A DNA stretch of 64,000 bases from Methylobacterium sp. E-066 (GTDB lineage: Bacteria > Pseudomonadota > Alphaproteobacteria > Rhizobiales > Beijerinckiaceae): assembly GCF_022829635.1 (NCBI RefSeq), contig NZ_JAKSYO010000182.1:1-64000 (forward strand), written 5' to 3'. Position numbers and translations under genes: made by a program. The notes under the pieces are model-generated. The model worked only from the letters and a program-made list of their open reading frames with translations. It ran no database searches and was not told where the DNA came from. Of this stretch, positions 7,592 to 18,800 are shown piece after piece. Position 1 is the first letter of the stretch. The number at the start of each line of letters is the position of its first letter.

Positions 7592-9424
7592 ATGCCAGAG
7601 GTTCATGCCGGCTCCTACAAGGAAGCGATCCTGTTCCTCGTTACCGCGGGCATCGTGGTGCCGCTGTTCCACCGGCTGCGGATCTCGCCGGTGCTGGGTT
7701 TCATCGGCGCCGGCGCCCTGCTCGGGCCGTTCGGCCTCGGGCGGCTCGCCGACACCCACCCCTACGTCCACCTCTTCACCATCGGCAATCGCACCGAGAT
7801 CTCGCATCTGGCCGAGTTCGGCGTGATCTTCCTGATGTTCATGATCGGGGTCGAACTGTCCTGGGAGCGGCTGCGGACCCTGCGCCGGCTCGTCTTCGGC
7901 CTCGGCTCGCTGCAGGTCGGTTGCTCGGCGCTGATCCTCGGAGCGATCCTCTACGGGTTGCAGGTGCCGCTCGCCGGTGCGGCGATCGTCGGGATCGGGC
8001 TCGCCTTGTCGTCGACCGCGGTGGTGCTTCCGGTCCTGGCCGAGCAGAAGCGGCTCAACGCGCCCTCCGGCCGGGCGAGCTTCGCGGTCTTGCTGTTCCA
8101 GGACCTGGCGGTGGCGCCGGTGCTGTTCGCCATCGCGGTGCTGGGCCGCGGCGACGAGGGCGACAAGGGCTGGGCGCTCGCCATGGCGCTGGGCCAGGCC
8201 GCCATCGCGCTGGTGCTGATCGTGGTCGCCGGCCGCCTCGCCCTGCGCCCGCTGTTCCAGCTGGTGGCGCGGACGCGCTCAACCGAGCTGTTCATGGCGG
8301 CCTGCCTGTTGGTCATCGTCGGCACCGCGCTGACGGCTGCGGCGAGCGGGCTGTCGATGACGCTCGGCGCCTTCGTGGCCGGGCTGCTGCTGGCTGAGAC
8401 CGAGTATCGCCGGGCGATCGAGGCCACCATCGACCCGTTCAAGGGCCTACTGCTGGGCGTGTTCTTCGTCTCGGTGGGCATGAACCTCGACCCGGCCCAG
8501 CTCATGGCGGCGCCAGGCGCAATCATCGGCCTGTCGCTCGCCCTCGTCCTCATCAAGGCCGCGGTGGTGATGATGGCGGCTCCTGCCCTGAAGATCTCCC
8601 GGCCGGTGGCGCTGGAGGCGGCCCTGCTGCTCGGGCCGGGGGGCGAATTCGCCTTCGTGCTGATCGGGGGTGCGGTCGCCACCGGTCTGGTGCCGGAGGA
8701 TGTCGGCGCGGCCGCCCTGATCGTGACCACCGTCACGATGATCATGATCCCGGCGCTCGCGGCCTTGGGCCGCCGGCTGAGCCGGCGCGCGACGAGCGCC
8801 GGCCTCGCCGCCATGAAGTCGGAGCCGCTGCCGGACAAGATCGAGAACCGGGTGGTGATCGCGGGCTACGGCCGCGTCGGCCGTCAGGTCGGCGAGATGC
8901 TGGACCGGCACGGGATCCCCTACCTCGCCCTCGATTCCGATGCGGCCCGGGTGGCCGAGCAGCGCCGCGCCGGCGCGCCGGTCTATTTCGGGGATTCCGG
9001 CAACACCGAGATCCTGCGCCGCTGCGACATCGCCACGGCGCGCGCCCTGGTGGTCACCCTCGACAACCCGCGGGCCGTCGAGCAGGCGGTGGCCGCCGCC
9101 CGGGCCGAGCGGCCGGACCTGACCATCGTCGCCCGCGCGCGCGATGCCCGCCACGCCTCGGCCCTGTACGAACTCGGCGTCGATGACGCGGTGCCGGAGA
9201 CGATCGAGGCCTCCCTGCAATTGTCGGAGGCGGTGCTGGTCGATGTCGGCGTGCCGATGGGACTCGTGATCGCGTCGATCCACGAGCGGCGGGACGAGTA
9301 TCGCGCGCTGCTGAAGAAGCGCGAGAACGAGGCCAAGCCGATTTTTCGCGCCCGGCGCACGGTTGGAAAGGCCCTCGGCAAGCCGCCGGTCAAGAAGGAA
9401 GCCGCCGCGCGCCAAGAAGCTTGA
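7592..9424 (+). CDS. Monovalent cation:proton antiporter-2 (KefB/CPA2) with RCK domain
   Basis: A 610-residue inner-membrane transporter. Residues 1-395 form a Na+/H+-exchanger-like domain of about 12 helices (IGAGALLGPFGLGRL; GVIFLMFMIGVEL; GLALSSTAVVLPVL; LLGPGGEFAFVLIG). Residues about 412-530 form a TrkA-N Rossmann domain with the nucleotide-binding fingerprint VVIAGYGRVGRQVGEML. Such proteins exchange K+ or Na+ for protons and are gated by nucleotide or glutathione adducts. The C-terminus is lysine-rich. No KefF/KefG ancillary gene is adjacent. Substrate ion cannot be read from sequence. Confidence 0.9.
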   Translation: MPEVHAGSYKEAILFLVTAGIVVPLFHRLRISPVLGFIGAGALLGPFGLGRLADTHPYVHLFTIGNRTEISHLAEFGVIFLMFMIGVELSWERLRTLRRLVFGLGSLQVGCSALILGAILYGLQVPLAGAAIVGIGLALSSTAVVLPVLAEQKRLNAPSGRASFAVLLFQDLAVAPVLFAIAVLGRGDEGDKGWALAMALGQAAIALVLIVVAGRLALRPLFQLVARTRSTELFMAACLLVIVGTALTAAASGLSMTLGAFVAGLLLAETEYRRAIEATIDPFKGLLLGVFFVSVGMNLDPAQLMAAPGAIIGLSLALVLIKAAVVMMAAPALKISRPVALEAALLLGPGGEFAFVLIGGAVATGLVPEDVGAAALIVTTVTMIMIPALAALGRRLSRRATSAGLAAMKSEPLPDKIENRVVIAGYGRVGRQVGEMLDRHGIPYLALDSDAARVAEQRRAGAPVYFGDSGNTEILRRCDIATARALVVTLDNPRAVEQAVAAARAERPDLTIVARARDARHASALYELGVDDAVPETIEASLQLSEAVLVDVGVPMGLVIASIHERRDEYRALLKKRENEAKPIFRARRTVGKALGKPPVKKEAAARQEA

Positions 9425-9462
9425 GCGCGGCGTGAGCCGGATGTCGAGCGGCGCGGGCCGTC

Positions 9463-9870
9463 TCACGCCGGGGCGAGATGCGCCTCGGCGTGCTTGGCCT
9501 GACGGGTCACCCGGTTGCGCGGCGCCGGCTCGAAGCCGTCGGCGAAGCTGCACCGGTAGACGAGTTCGTCCGCCGGTCCGAGGCCGGTGACCAGGGGAAC
9601 GATCACGGTGTCCCCCGAGAAGCGCCAGCCCCGCGCACCCTTGTCCCAGTACAGCCACACGGTCCCGGGGAACCCCCGCAGGGTGAACACCGCGGCCTTC
9701 CGTGACAGGGCCTGCACGGCACGCGGCGCGTACATGCCCTTGTCGCGGTAGGCCTCCCGGGTCGCCTCGGGCTGGCGATCCATGAAGGTGTTGCGCACCA
9801 GCTGAATCGTTGCACCCGGCTTCCCGAGAAACCGCTTGAAATCCGTCAGATTCCGCAGGATGACCGCCAT
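9463..9870 (-). CDS. Hypothetical protein, 135 residues
   Basis: No family was recognised. The start at 9870 is set by GAGGAGA 7 bp upstream, giving MAVILRNLTDFKRFLG. The protein is soluble and basic, with aromatic beta-prone segments (FTLRGFPGTVWLYWDKGARG) and an acidic-His tail. The PGATIQLVRNTFMD opening and conserved Trp/Tyr cluster suggest a compact domain rather than a random frame. It ends 38 bp from the convergent antiporter gene. Confidence 0.6.
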   Translation of the reverse strand: MAVILRNLTDFKRFLGKPGATIQLVRNTFMDRQPEATREAYRDKGMYAPRAVQALSRKAAVFTLRGFPGTVWLYWDKGARGWRFSGDTVIVPLVTGLGPADELVYRCSFADGFEPAPRNRVTRQAKHAEAHLAPA

Positions 9871-10207
9871 CGCAGGTCTCCTCGCTTCGGTTGGTGCGGC
9901 ACGCGTTGTCGCGGCTGAACACACCTGATGCCCTCAGTTGAGCGATTCCCGTGACGGTTTCAGTGACCGCGCGAGGCTTGTTCGCGTACATATCAACAGA
10001 TTCGACGACTTATGCCCAACTTATGAGTCTCCGCGGTCGCTGAAGACTCTCCGGGCGCCCCTGGATTAGGCCTTTGTCCCAGTATGAATCTTGTCGACCA
10101 TCTGCGACGACTCGGAGAACAGGCCCAGAAATCCTGCCCGCCCGATCGTAAGCTTGTCTGATTCGCTTGGGGTTGACCCGGGCGTTTTGCTGGCGCGTTC
10201 TTCGGGG
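9871..10207. other. Intergenic region without recognised gene
   Basis: About 340 bp between the divergent 9463-9870 gene and the VWA gene. It is somewhat less GC-rich than its surroundings. The frame of the VWA gene stays open back to about 10091, but the usual family start is at 10208. No operator, hairpin or RNA signature was identified. Confidence 0.4.
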
Positions 10208-11383
10208 ATGCTGCTGCAGTTCTTCACGGCCCTCCGGGAGGCCAAGGTTCCCGTCTCCCTCGGGGAATACCTGACCCTGCTCGGCGCCCTCGACCGGGGG
10301 CTGGCCGAGCACGACGTCGAGGCCTTCTACTTCCTGTCGCGCACGGCGCTGGTGAAGGATGAGGCGCATCTTGATCGGTTCGACCGGGTGTTCGGCACGG
10401 TGTTCAAGGGACTGGAGACCCTGGGCGCGGCGGTGGAGCCGGCGGCGATCCCCGAGGAATGGCTGCGCAAGCTCGCGGAAAAATACCTGACCGAGGCCGA
10501 GAAGGCCGAATTGCAGGCTCTCGGCTGGGACAAGCTGTTCGAGACGCTCAAGCAGCGGCTGGCCGAGCAGAAGGAACGCCACCAGGGCGGCTCGAAATGG
10601 ATCGGCACCGGCGGAACCTCGCCGTTCGGCGCCTACGGCTACAATCCCGAGGGCATCCGCATCGGCCAGGACGGGAACCGCAACTTCCGCGCGGTGAAGG
10701 TCTGGGACAAGCGCGAGTTCAAGGATCTCGACGACGACCGCGAGATCGGCGCGCGCACCATGCGCCTCGCGCTCCGGCGGCTGCGCCGCTTCGCCCGGAC
10801 GGGGGCGGCCGAGGAGCTCGATCTCGACGGCACGATCCGCGAGAGCGCGCGCCAGGGCTATATCGACGTGCGGCTGCGGCCGGAGCGGCGCAACGCCGTC
10901 AAGGTGCTGCTGTTCCTCGACGTCGGCGGCTCGATGGACTTTCACATCGAGCAGGCGGAGGCGCTGTTCTCGGCGGCGCGCTCGGAGTTCAAGCACCTCG
11001 CGCACTACTATTTCCACAACTGCCCCTACGAGGCGGTCTGGACCGAGAACCGGCGCCGGCACGAGGCCCGGACACCCCTGCTCGACGTGATCCGCACCTA
11101 TGGCAGCGACTACCGGGTGGTGTTCGTGGGCGACGCCTCGATGAGCCCCTACGAGATCGCCACGCCGGGCGGCTCGGTGGAGCATTGGAACGCGGAGCCC
11201 GGCGCCGTCTGGATGCAGCGGCTCCTCGACCATTTCCCGAAGGCGGCCTGGCTGAACCCGATACCGGAGACGCACTGGGGCTACACCCAGTCGATCGGGA
11301 TGGTGCAGCGGCTCGTGGGCGGCCGCATGTTTCCCCTCACCCTCGACGGGCTCGACGCGGCGGCCCGGGCGCTGGTGCGGTGA
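10208..11383 (+). CDS. CoxE-like von Willebrand factor A domain protein
   Basis: A 391-residue VWA protein, the usual partner of a MoxR ATPase. The start at 10208 gives MLLQFFTALREAKVPVSLGEY, the typical beginning of this family; an upstream ATG at 10091 would add 39 atypical residues. The VWA domain begins near residue 231 (AVKVLLFLDVGGSM). Its metal site reads DVGGS (Asp238 to Ser242) instead of the canonical DxSxS, a Ser-to-Gly change. A Gly-rich linker (GGTSPFGAYGYNPEG) precedes the domain. The cognate ATPase gene at 3711-4562 is about 6 kb away on the other strand. The pair probably matures an unidentified enzyme. Confidence 0.87.
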   Translation: MLLQFFTALREAKVPVSLGEYLTLLGALDRGLAEHDVEAFYFLSRTALVKDEAHLDRFDRVFGTVFKGLETLGAAVEPAAIPEEWLRKLAEKYLTEAEKAELQALGWDKLFETLKQRLAEQKERHQGGSKWIGTGGTSPFGAYGYNPEGIRIGQDGNRNFRAVKVWDKREFKDLDDDREIGARTMRLALRRLRRFARTGAAEELDLDGTIRESARQGYIDVRLRPERRNAVKVLLFLDVGGSMDFHIEQAEALFSAARSEFKHLAHYYFHNCPYEAVWTENRRRHEARTPLLDVIRTYGSDYRVVFVGDASMSPYEIATPGGSVEHWNAEPGAVWMQRLLDHFPKAAWLNPIPETHWGYTQSIGMVQRLVGGRMFPLTLDGLDAAARALVR

Positions 11384-11461
11384 GGGCGGTGCACAATATT
11401 TAAGGGGTGTCGTCGCTCCGCCACGTATTAGGCGCGTCAGCCCGCGGCAGGAACGTCGACA

Positions 11462-11680
11462 TCAGCGCCTGGATGGATTGGCCGGCGCTTCGGGAAGCTC
11501 GACTGGCTCTCCACTCTTCCAAGCTTCGAGCCAGGCATCCAGATCGCCATCCGCGATGAAGCGGCCGCCCTCGATATCCTGTCTCGCGACGGCCAGCATG
11601 GACGCCTCGGCCTCAAGACGCGCCTCAGGCAGCCCGGAAGGCTCTGATCCCCGTCCTTGCTGAAAACCGATCGCCGTCAT
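11462..11680 (-). CDS. Small antitoxin-like protein (ParD/RelB-like tail), no toxin adjacent
   Basis: A 72-residue acidic protein. The C-terminal part FIADGDLDAWLEAWKSGEPV resembles the toxin-wrapping tails of CopG/ParD-type antitoxins, where DLDAWLxSWG is common. No ParE/RelE-like gene follows: 11384-11461 is too short and shows no toxin frame. It could be an orphan antitoxin or a remnant of a module. The start at 11680 is the only convenient ATG. Confidence 0.55.
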   Translation of the reverse strand: MTAIGFQQGRGSEPSGLPEARLEAEASMLAVARQDIEGGRFIADGDLDAWLEAWKSGEPVELPEAPANPSRR

Positions 11681-11743
11681 GGGCAGGCTCCTGGCGCATC
11701 GCTCCGAGATGGGATTGTGCCCCCCAGCTAAGCGCCCGATGGC

Positions 11744-12064
11744 CTACCCCTGCTGCGCGGGGGTCGTGACCACCAGCCCGTCCAGGTTCGGCGCGATCTT
11801 GATCTGGCAGGACAGGCGGGAATTCTCGCGCACGTCGGAGGCGAAATCGAGCATGTCCTGCTCCATGTCCTGGGCCTTGCCGACGACGTCGATCCAGGCA
11901 TCGGCCACGTAGACGTGGCAGGTGGCGCAGGCGCAGGCGCCGCCGCATTCCGCGTCGATGCCCGGGACGTTGTTGCGCAACGCCGTCTCCATCACGGTCG
12001 CGCCGACGCTGCCTTCGACGGTCCTCTCCGTCCCGGCGTGGTCGACGTAAGTGATCTTGGGCAT
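11744..12064 (-). CDS. [2Fe-2S] ferredoxin, adrenodoxin/FdxB type
   Basis: A 106-residue soluble electron carrier. Cluster ligands are Cys40, Cys46, Cys49 and Cys86 in the pattern C-x5-C-x2-C...C (CGGACACATCHVY and RLSCQIK). The ECGGACACATCHVYV block, the acidic helix DMEQDMLDFAS and the ending LDGLVVTTPAQQ are typical of vertebrate/bacterial-type adrenodoxins that serve cytochromes P450 or Fe-S assembly. It stands alone, not in an isc/suf cluster, so the partner is unknown. MPKITYVDHAG is the expected N-terminus. Confidence 0.93.
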   Translation of the reverse strand: MPKITYVDHAGTERTVEGSVGATVMETALRNNVPGIDAECGGACACATCHVYVADAWIDVVGKAQDMEQDMLDFASDVRENSRLSCQIKIAPNLDGLVVTTPAQQG

Positions 12065-12218
12065 CTTAGGCTCCGGGCTCGCGTCGAGCGGCCTCGCTTC
12101 GACGGGCGGGGTGATTGCTTGGCGGCTGAGGCCGTGGAATGCAAGCGCGGTGGCGGCGGTCCGTTCCGGATCGATCGCCGCATCGGAGCGCCCCCGGCGG
12201 GAGCGCGTTCTTAAAACT

Positions 12219-12271
12219 GAGAGCGCTCGCCGCCGCAGGGGATGCCGGTTCGGCGGCGAGCCGGCGCTTCA
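12219..12271. repeat. Dispersed repeat, family D, copy 1
   Basis: The unit contains GAGCGCTCGCCGCCG, then ATGCCGGTTCGGCGGCGAGC, and can fold back on itself. Related copies lie at 34552-34594 and 47757-47800. It fills most of the gap between the ferredoxin and HPt genes; the remaining 12065-12218 shows no gene. Confidence 0.55.
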
Positions 12272-12273
12272 AC

Positions 12274-12591
12274 TTAAAGCCCTTGCTCGATCTCGGCCAG
12301 TGCCGCCGCCACGGCCTGCACGAGGGCGTCGAGCGCCGTCAGCTCGGCGCCCGCCCGCAGCTGCGCCTCGGTGGCGTCCGCGCCGGCGCGCACCCGCGTG
12401 GCGCCGACGCCCGCGGCCGATCCCTTCAGGGTGTGGGCGAGGTCGGCGCGCTGCGCGCTCGGCAGGGACGGATCGGTCAGCCGGGGCAGGATCGACCGGC
12501 ATTGCCCGGCAAACAGCACCAGCACCTCATTGGCCAGCTCGGCGTCGCCGCCGGTCTGCGCATCGAGCTCCGCCCGGTCGATGGCCGGCAT
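12274..12591 (-). CDS. HPt (histidine phosphotransfer) domain protein
   Basis: A 105-residue protein consisting essentially of one HPt four-helix domain. The phospho-acceptor is His53 in LAHTLKGSAAGVG. The start at 12591 is supported by GGGAG 8 bp upstream. HPt proteins relay phosphate between hybrid histidine kinases and response regulators; in alphaproteobacteria a similar role is played by ChpT, but that protein is longer. No kinase or regulator is adjacent, so its pathway is open. It is divergent from the GPR-like gene at 12882. Confidence 0.82.
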   Translation of the reverse strand: MPAIDRAELDAQTGGDAELANEVLVLFAGQCRSILPRLTDPSLPSAQRADLAHTLKGSAAGVGATRVRAGADATEAQLRAGAELTALDALVQAVAAALAEIEQGL

Positions 12592-12881
12592 GTTCGAACT
12601 CCCGGAATCCGCATTCTTCTGGGGGTTGCCGAACCGATCCCCATGATTCACCCCCTGATTCGCTGGACGGGGATCGCGCAGGGACCCTCATCTGCGCCAA
12701 GATGGTGGAGCCGGAAGGCAGCGGCCGCAGTAACCATAGCGTTAACGGTTTCTGGGGTCGGACGGCGGCTCGGGTATCGGCAATCGGTGTCCGCGTCTAA
12801 TCCTGTAATGGTAAACGGGAAGTTGCGTCTCTGGCATCAGCCTCCCCAGGTGCCGGTGAAACCCGTGTGACGAGGCGTTGA

Positions 12882-15800
12882 ATGGCGACCGAGAAGAAGC
12901 TGAAGGACCCGGCCGAGGCCGCGCTCTCTGCGATCGAGCAGGCGCTGAACCTCGACGCCCTGACGCCGACCGGCACCGAGAGCCGCGCAGAGCCGCGCCT
13001 GCCCGATGTCGGGGATGCCGATCCCCTGCTCGACGGCGCCCTCGATCCGGCCGGCCGCCAGATGCCGCCGCGCCTCGACCTCGATCCGCCGCTCGCCTCC
13101 GACCTGCCCCCGCCCGGCCGCGAGCGCCCGCGCCGCGAGGGCGGCCTGCTGCCGCCCGACCGCTCGCTGGTGGCGAACGACGACCGGCGCAACATCGGCA
13201 TCCTGCAGCAGACCCTGCGGGTGCGCTCCTCGCCCAAGCCTTATCTGTTCGCGTTGCTGGCCGGCCTCACCTGGATCGCCGGCCTGGTGCTGGTCGCCTG
13301 GCTGCAATCCGGCGGCGACCTGCGCGGTGTCGTCTCCGGCCTCACCGCCCTCCAGGCGACCGTGGGCGCCGCCGCCCTGCTCGGCCCGGTCGTGCTGTTC
13401 GTGATCGCCGCCATGCTGGCGGCACGGGCCCATGAGATGCGCCTCGTCGCCCGCGCGGTCGGCGAGGTCGCGGTGCGCCTGGCCGAGCCCGAGAGCTTTT
13501 CCACCGACGCCGTGCTGACCATGTCGCAGACCGTGCGCCGCGAAGTCGCCGCGGTCGGCGACGGCGTCGAGCGCGCGCTGGCCCGGGCCGGCGAGCTGGA
13601 GACCCTGGTCCGCGGCGAGATCGCCACCCTGGAGCGGGCCTATTCCGACAACGAGATCCGCATCCGTTCCCTGGTCGAGGAGCTGGTCGCCCAGCGGGAA
13701 TCCATCGTCACCAATGCCGAGCGCGTGCGCGGCGCGATCACCGGCTCGCACCAGAGCCTGAGCCAGGAGCTTGAGGGCGCGTCCGAGCGGATCGTCATGG
13801 CGCTCACCGGCGCGGGCGAGCGCGTGACCGGGGCGCTCGACGCCCGCGGCGCCGCCATCACCGCCTCCCTGGGCGAGGCGGGCGACCGGGTCGTCAACCT
13901 GATGACCGGGCGCGGCGACGAGCTGATCGAGAGCCTCGCGAACACGAGCGAGGGCGTGCGCGGCAGCCTCCTGGAAGTCGGCGAGACCCTGACGCGGGCC
14001 TTCGAGACCCGTGCCCGCGACGTGAGCGGCGCCTTCGAGGCGACCGGGACCGCCCTCACCGGGCGGATCGCGGAGAGCACCGCCTCCGTGGCCCAGAGCC
14101 TCGCCGAGACCGGCCTGCGCGTGAGCGAGTCCCTGGAGCGCCAGGGGGGCGTCGTGCGCGAGAGCTTCGAGCGCTCGGTGATCGGCCTGGAGAACGCCTT
14201 CCTGTCGCGGGGCTCCGAGCTGACCGAGCGCTTCGGCGCGATGGGCACCCAGATTACCGCGCGCTTCGCCGAGACCGGCGCGGCCCTCACCCAGGACATC
14301 GCCGGCCGCGGCCTGGCCCTGCGCACCGAGATCGAGACCGCCGGCCTCTCCGTCGCCGAGGCGATCGAGAGCCGCGGGCGCGACGCCCAGGCCGCCCTGG
14401 CGCTGGCCATGGGCGGCGTCGGCGAGACGCTGACCAACCAGGCCGGCGCGGTGCGCGACGACCTGATCGGCACCGCCGAGCGGATCGCCGAGACGGTCGC
14501 GGACCGCGGCAACGCCCTGGCCGAGCGCATGGACGGCATCGCCGCGCGCCTGCACGACACCGTGACGGTGCAGGCCTCGGATCTCGAGACCCGCGTCGCG
14601 GCCGCGGCCGAGCGGGCCGGCGGGCACATCACCGAGCGGACCCAGACGGCCACCGAGAGCCTGGAGAGCGCCTTCTCGGCGCTCGGCCACGGCTTCGAGG
14701 CCGGCGCCGCTTCCGCGGTCCAGTCCCTGCGCGGCTCGGCGAGCGCCGTCACCGGCGAGGTCGAGGCCCAGACCCGCGAGGCCTCCGCGCGCCTGGTCGA
14801 TACCCTCCAGACCCTGCGCCATGGCTCGGCCGAGGTGACCAGCGCCGTCGAGGCCGAGACTGCGGGCCTGCTGGCCCGCTTCCGCGACGCCGCCGACCGG
14901 GCCGGCACCGAGTTCGGCGAGCGCGGCGCCGCGGCGGTGGCCGCCCTGCGCGCCGCCCTGGACGATCTCAACCGCGAGCTGTCCGCCCGCACCGGCGACG
15001 CCACCGGCAGCCTGACCCAGGCCGCCCGCGCTATCTCGGACGACCTCGCCGCCCGCATCGGCGAGATGGAGGCCGCCTTCGGTGCGCACGGCAAGGGCGT
15101 CGCCGAGCTGCTGGCGAGCCATGCCGAGGAGACCCAGACCCGGATCAGCGGCACCGGCCGCGACATCGTGCTCGCCGTGGCGAGTCAGGGCGCGCGCATC
15201 GCCGACACCCTCAGCCAGACCGGCGCGAGCTTCGCCGAGACCGTGGACGTGCGCGTCCGGGCCATCGACGAGACGCTGGGCAGCCGCCTCTCCGCCCTGC
15301 AGGAGACCATCGCCCGCGGCGACATCCTGGCCGACCGCATCGGCCGCGACACCGCGACCTTGGGCGAGAACGTCGGGGCTCGGCTGGAGGAGATGGACCG
15401 GCTCATCACCGTCAAGGGCCAGGCGGTGGCCGAGACCATCGCGACCCGCGCCCGCGAGGCCGGCAGCCTGGTCGAGACCCATCTCGGCAACCTGGAGGCG
15501 CGCTCGGCGCAGCGCGCGGCCGAGATCGGTGAGGTCGTGGCGAACCTGGTCGACCACGTCGACGGCCGGATCGACTCCCGCGGCAAGGCCCTGAACGAGG
15601 CGCTGGCCGCCCGGACCGGGGAGATGGCCCGGATCATGGAAGAGGGCAGCCGCAACCTGGTCGCGGTGCTCGACGGCCGGGCCGAAGGGCTCGGGCAGGA
15701 TATCGACCGGCGCACCGCCGAGATGGCCCGCCGCATCGCGGGCAGCGCGGAGCATTTCGATGCCGGCGTCATCAGCCGCCTGCAGGAGATCGCCAACGCC

Positions 15801-18800
15801 CTGGAGGAGCGCGCCCGCCTCGTGGACGAGAGTTTTGGCGTGCAGGCCTTCGAGGCGATCCGCCTGATCGAGGCGCGCACCCGCGCCGTGGACGAGGAAC
15901 TGGCCGGCCGCACCCGCGACCTGGTCGCCACGATCACCGACCGCACCGGCGGCATCGACAAGGCGATGGCCGAGAGCATCGGCACCCTCACCGGCGCCGT
16001 CGCGGAATCGACGCGCGTTCTCGAAGCCTCGCTGTCGGGGCGCGTGCAGGAGATCGTCCAGCTGGTGGACGAGCGCGCCCAGAGCGCCGACGCCGCCCTG
16101 TCCGCCCGGACCGAGGCCGTGCGCGCGGCCTTTGCCGAGCGTTCGGAACTGCTGGCGAAGCTGATCGACGAGCGCATCACCGCCATGTCGAGCGAACTCG
16201 ACGAGAAGGGCCGGAGCGTGTTCGGCGCCATCGGCGGCCGCATCACCGAGCTGGCCCGCCTGTTCGACCGCGGCGGCACCTCGCTGGCCGAGCTGATCGA
16301 CCAGCGCGGCGAGAGCGTCCTGTCGAAGCTGCAGCAGACCATCGCGGATGCCGAGCGGATGCTGGAGGCCGGCGAAGGCCGCCTGGGCCACACCCTGTCG
16401 AGCCGCACCGCCGATATCAGCGGCCTGCTCGATGAGGGCGTGCGCTCGGTCCACGGCCTGCTCGACGACCGCACCAACCAGATCCGCGTGATGCTGGACG
16501 GCCATGCCGGCACCCTGGCCAGCACCCTCGACGGCCGCATGGGCCCGCTCAACGAGGCGCTGGATACGCGCAGCCGCGCCCTGATCGCCGCCGTCGAGGA
16601 CGCCTACGGCAACGCCGCCGGCAGCCTGGATTCCCGGACGCAGGCTCTGGGCAGCCTGTTCGACGAGCGTCTCGGCCATCTGGAGAATCTGGTCGAGGGC
16701 CGCGGCAACCGCCTCGCCGAGACCCTGGAGGCCCGCGCCCAGGGCCTGCGGACCCTGTTCGAGGAAGCCCACAACGCCCTCGACGCGGTGGTGGAAGGCG
16801 GCGGTGGCCGCTTCGCCGCCTCGGTCGACACCAAGATCCAGGCCTTGCGGACGATGCTGGAGGAGGCGCCCGCCGCCGTCACCGCCCTGGTCGAGACCCG
16901 GGAGCGCCAGCTCGCCGCCACCCTCGACAGCCGCACGCAGCGCCTGCGGGCCCTGTTCGAGGAGGCACAGGCCGGCCTGCGCGACCTCGTGGAGGTGCGC
17001 GGCCAGGAACTCGCCGACACGATCACGACCCGGACCGAGGGCCTGCGCCAGACCCTCGATGCCGCCCCCACCGACATGGCCGACCTGCTGGACGCGCGCT
17101 TCGCCGACCTGCGCGCCCTGTTCGAGCGGGCGCAGTCGGAGATCGACCGTCTGGTCGATGGCCGCAGCCGCGAGATCGCCGGGACGATCGAGCATCGCAC
17201 CCAGGCCCTGCAGAGCGTGATCGAGCAGGCGAGCCCGGCCATCGCCGGCCTGATGGAGGCCCGCGAGCATCAGCTCGCCGAGGCGTTCGAGGCCCGAAGC
17301 GGGCAGCTTGAGGCCCTGTTCGAGCGGGCTCAAGCCGAGATCGACCGCATGGTCGACGGCCGCGGCCGCGAGATCGCCGGGACGATCGAGCATCGGACCC
17401 AGGCCCTGCAGACGGCGATCGAGCAGGCGAGCCCGGCCATTGCCGGCCTGATGGAAGCCCGGGAGCACCAGCTCGCCGAGGCCTTCGAGGCCCGCAGCGG
17501 CCAGCTCGAAGGCCTGTTCGCGCGGGCTCAGGCCGAGATCGACCGCATGGTCGACGGCCGCAGCCGCGAGATCGCCGGGACGATCGAGCATCGGACCGAG
17601 GCCCTGCAGAGGGCGATCGAGCAGGCGAGCCCGGCCATCGCCGGCCTGCTCGAAGCGCGCGAGAACCAGTTCGCCGAGACCCTTGAGGCCCGCAGCGGCC
17701 AGCTCCGGACCCTGTTCGAGCGGGCGCAGGCCAGTCTCGAAACCTCCGTGGAGAACCGCGGCCGGGAGATCGCCATGGCGGTCCAGGCGCGTACGCAGGA
17801 CCTGCGCAACCTCCTCGAAGCGGCGCCCACGGGCGTCGCCGCCCTCCTGGACGCCCGGATCGAGACCCTGCGCGCGACCTTCGACGAGGCGCGTTCGGCG
17901 ATCGAGGCGCTGGTCGACGAGCGCAGCCAGTCGCTGCTCGACGCCGCGCAAGGCCGCACCGGCTCGCTGGTCGAGGCCTTCGACGCCCGGATCCGTGACC
18001 TCGACGGCGTCGTGGAAGGGCGCACCGCCGCCCTGGTCCACTCCGTCGAGACGCAGACTGAGGCCCTGGCCCGGGGCGTCGACGCCCGCGCCGACGCCTT
18101 CACCCAGCGCATCGACAGCCGCATGCGGTTGTTCGCCACCCTGGTCGCCCAGCGCGCCGAGACGCTGGCCAACGCCTTCGACGACCGCCACGACGCCTTC
18201 GCGGGTCTCATGGACGAGCGCACCGCCAGCCTGGTGGCCGCCCTCGACGAGCGGGCGCGGGCGCATGCCGAGCAGGTCGACGCGCACAACGCCGCCTTGG
18301 CCGAGACGCTTAGCCGGCGCGAGGCCGCGCTGGCGGGCCTGATCGATGCCCGCACCGAGGCTCTGGGGGCCGGCTTCGAGCGCCGCGCCACCGCGCTCGG
18401 CGCCCTGGTCGATGCCCGCGGCGAGGCCCTGTCCCGCCGTCTCGCGGAGAGCGCTGAGGCGCTGGTCCGCGCCATTGAGGAGAAGGGCGGGGCGTTGATC
18501 GCCAGCGTCGACGGCAGCGGCCGTGCGGTCGGCGACAGCCTGGAAGGGCATGTCGCGCGCCTGCGCGCCGCCATCGACGGGCCGATGCTCGACCTGTCGC
18601 GGGCCCTGGCCGACCGGGCCGATTCGATCGAGCGGGTGCTGATCGAGACCGGCGTGCCGCTGGCCGAGACCCTGCGGCTGCAGACCGAGGAACTCGCCGC
18701 GCAGTCGCGGGCCTCGGCCGAGCTGCTCCGCGCCGCCATCGACGACGGTGCGGGCCGCGCCCTCACCGAGCTGTTCGAGACCAACGACCGGCTCGGCCGG

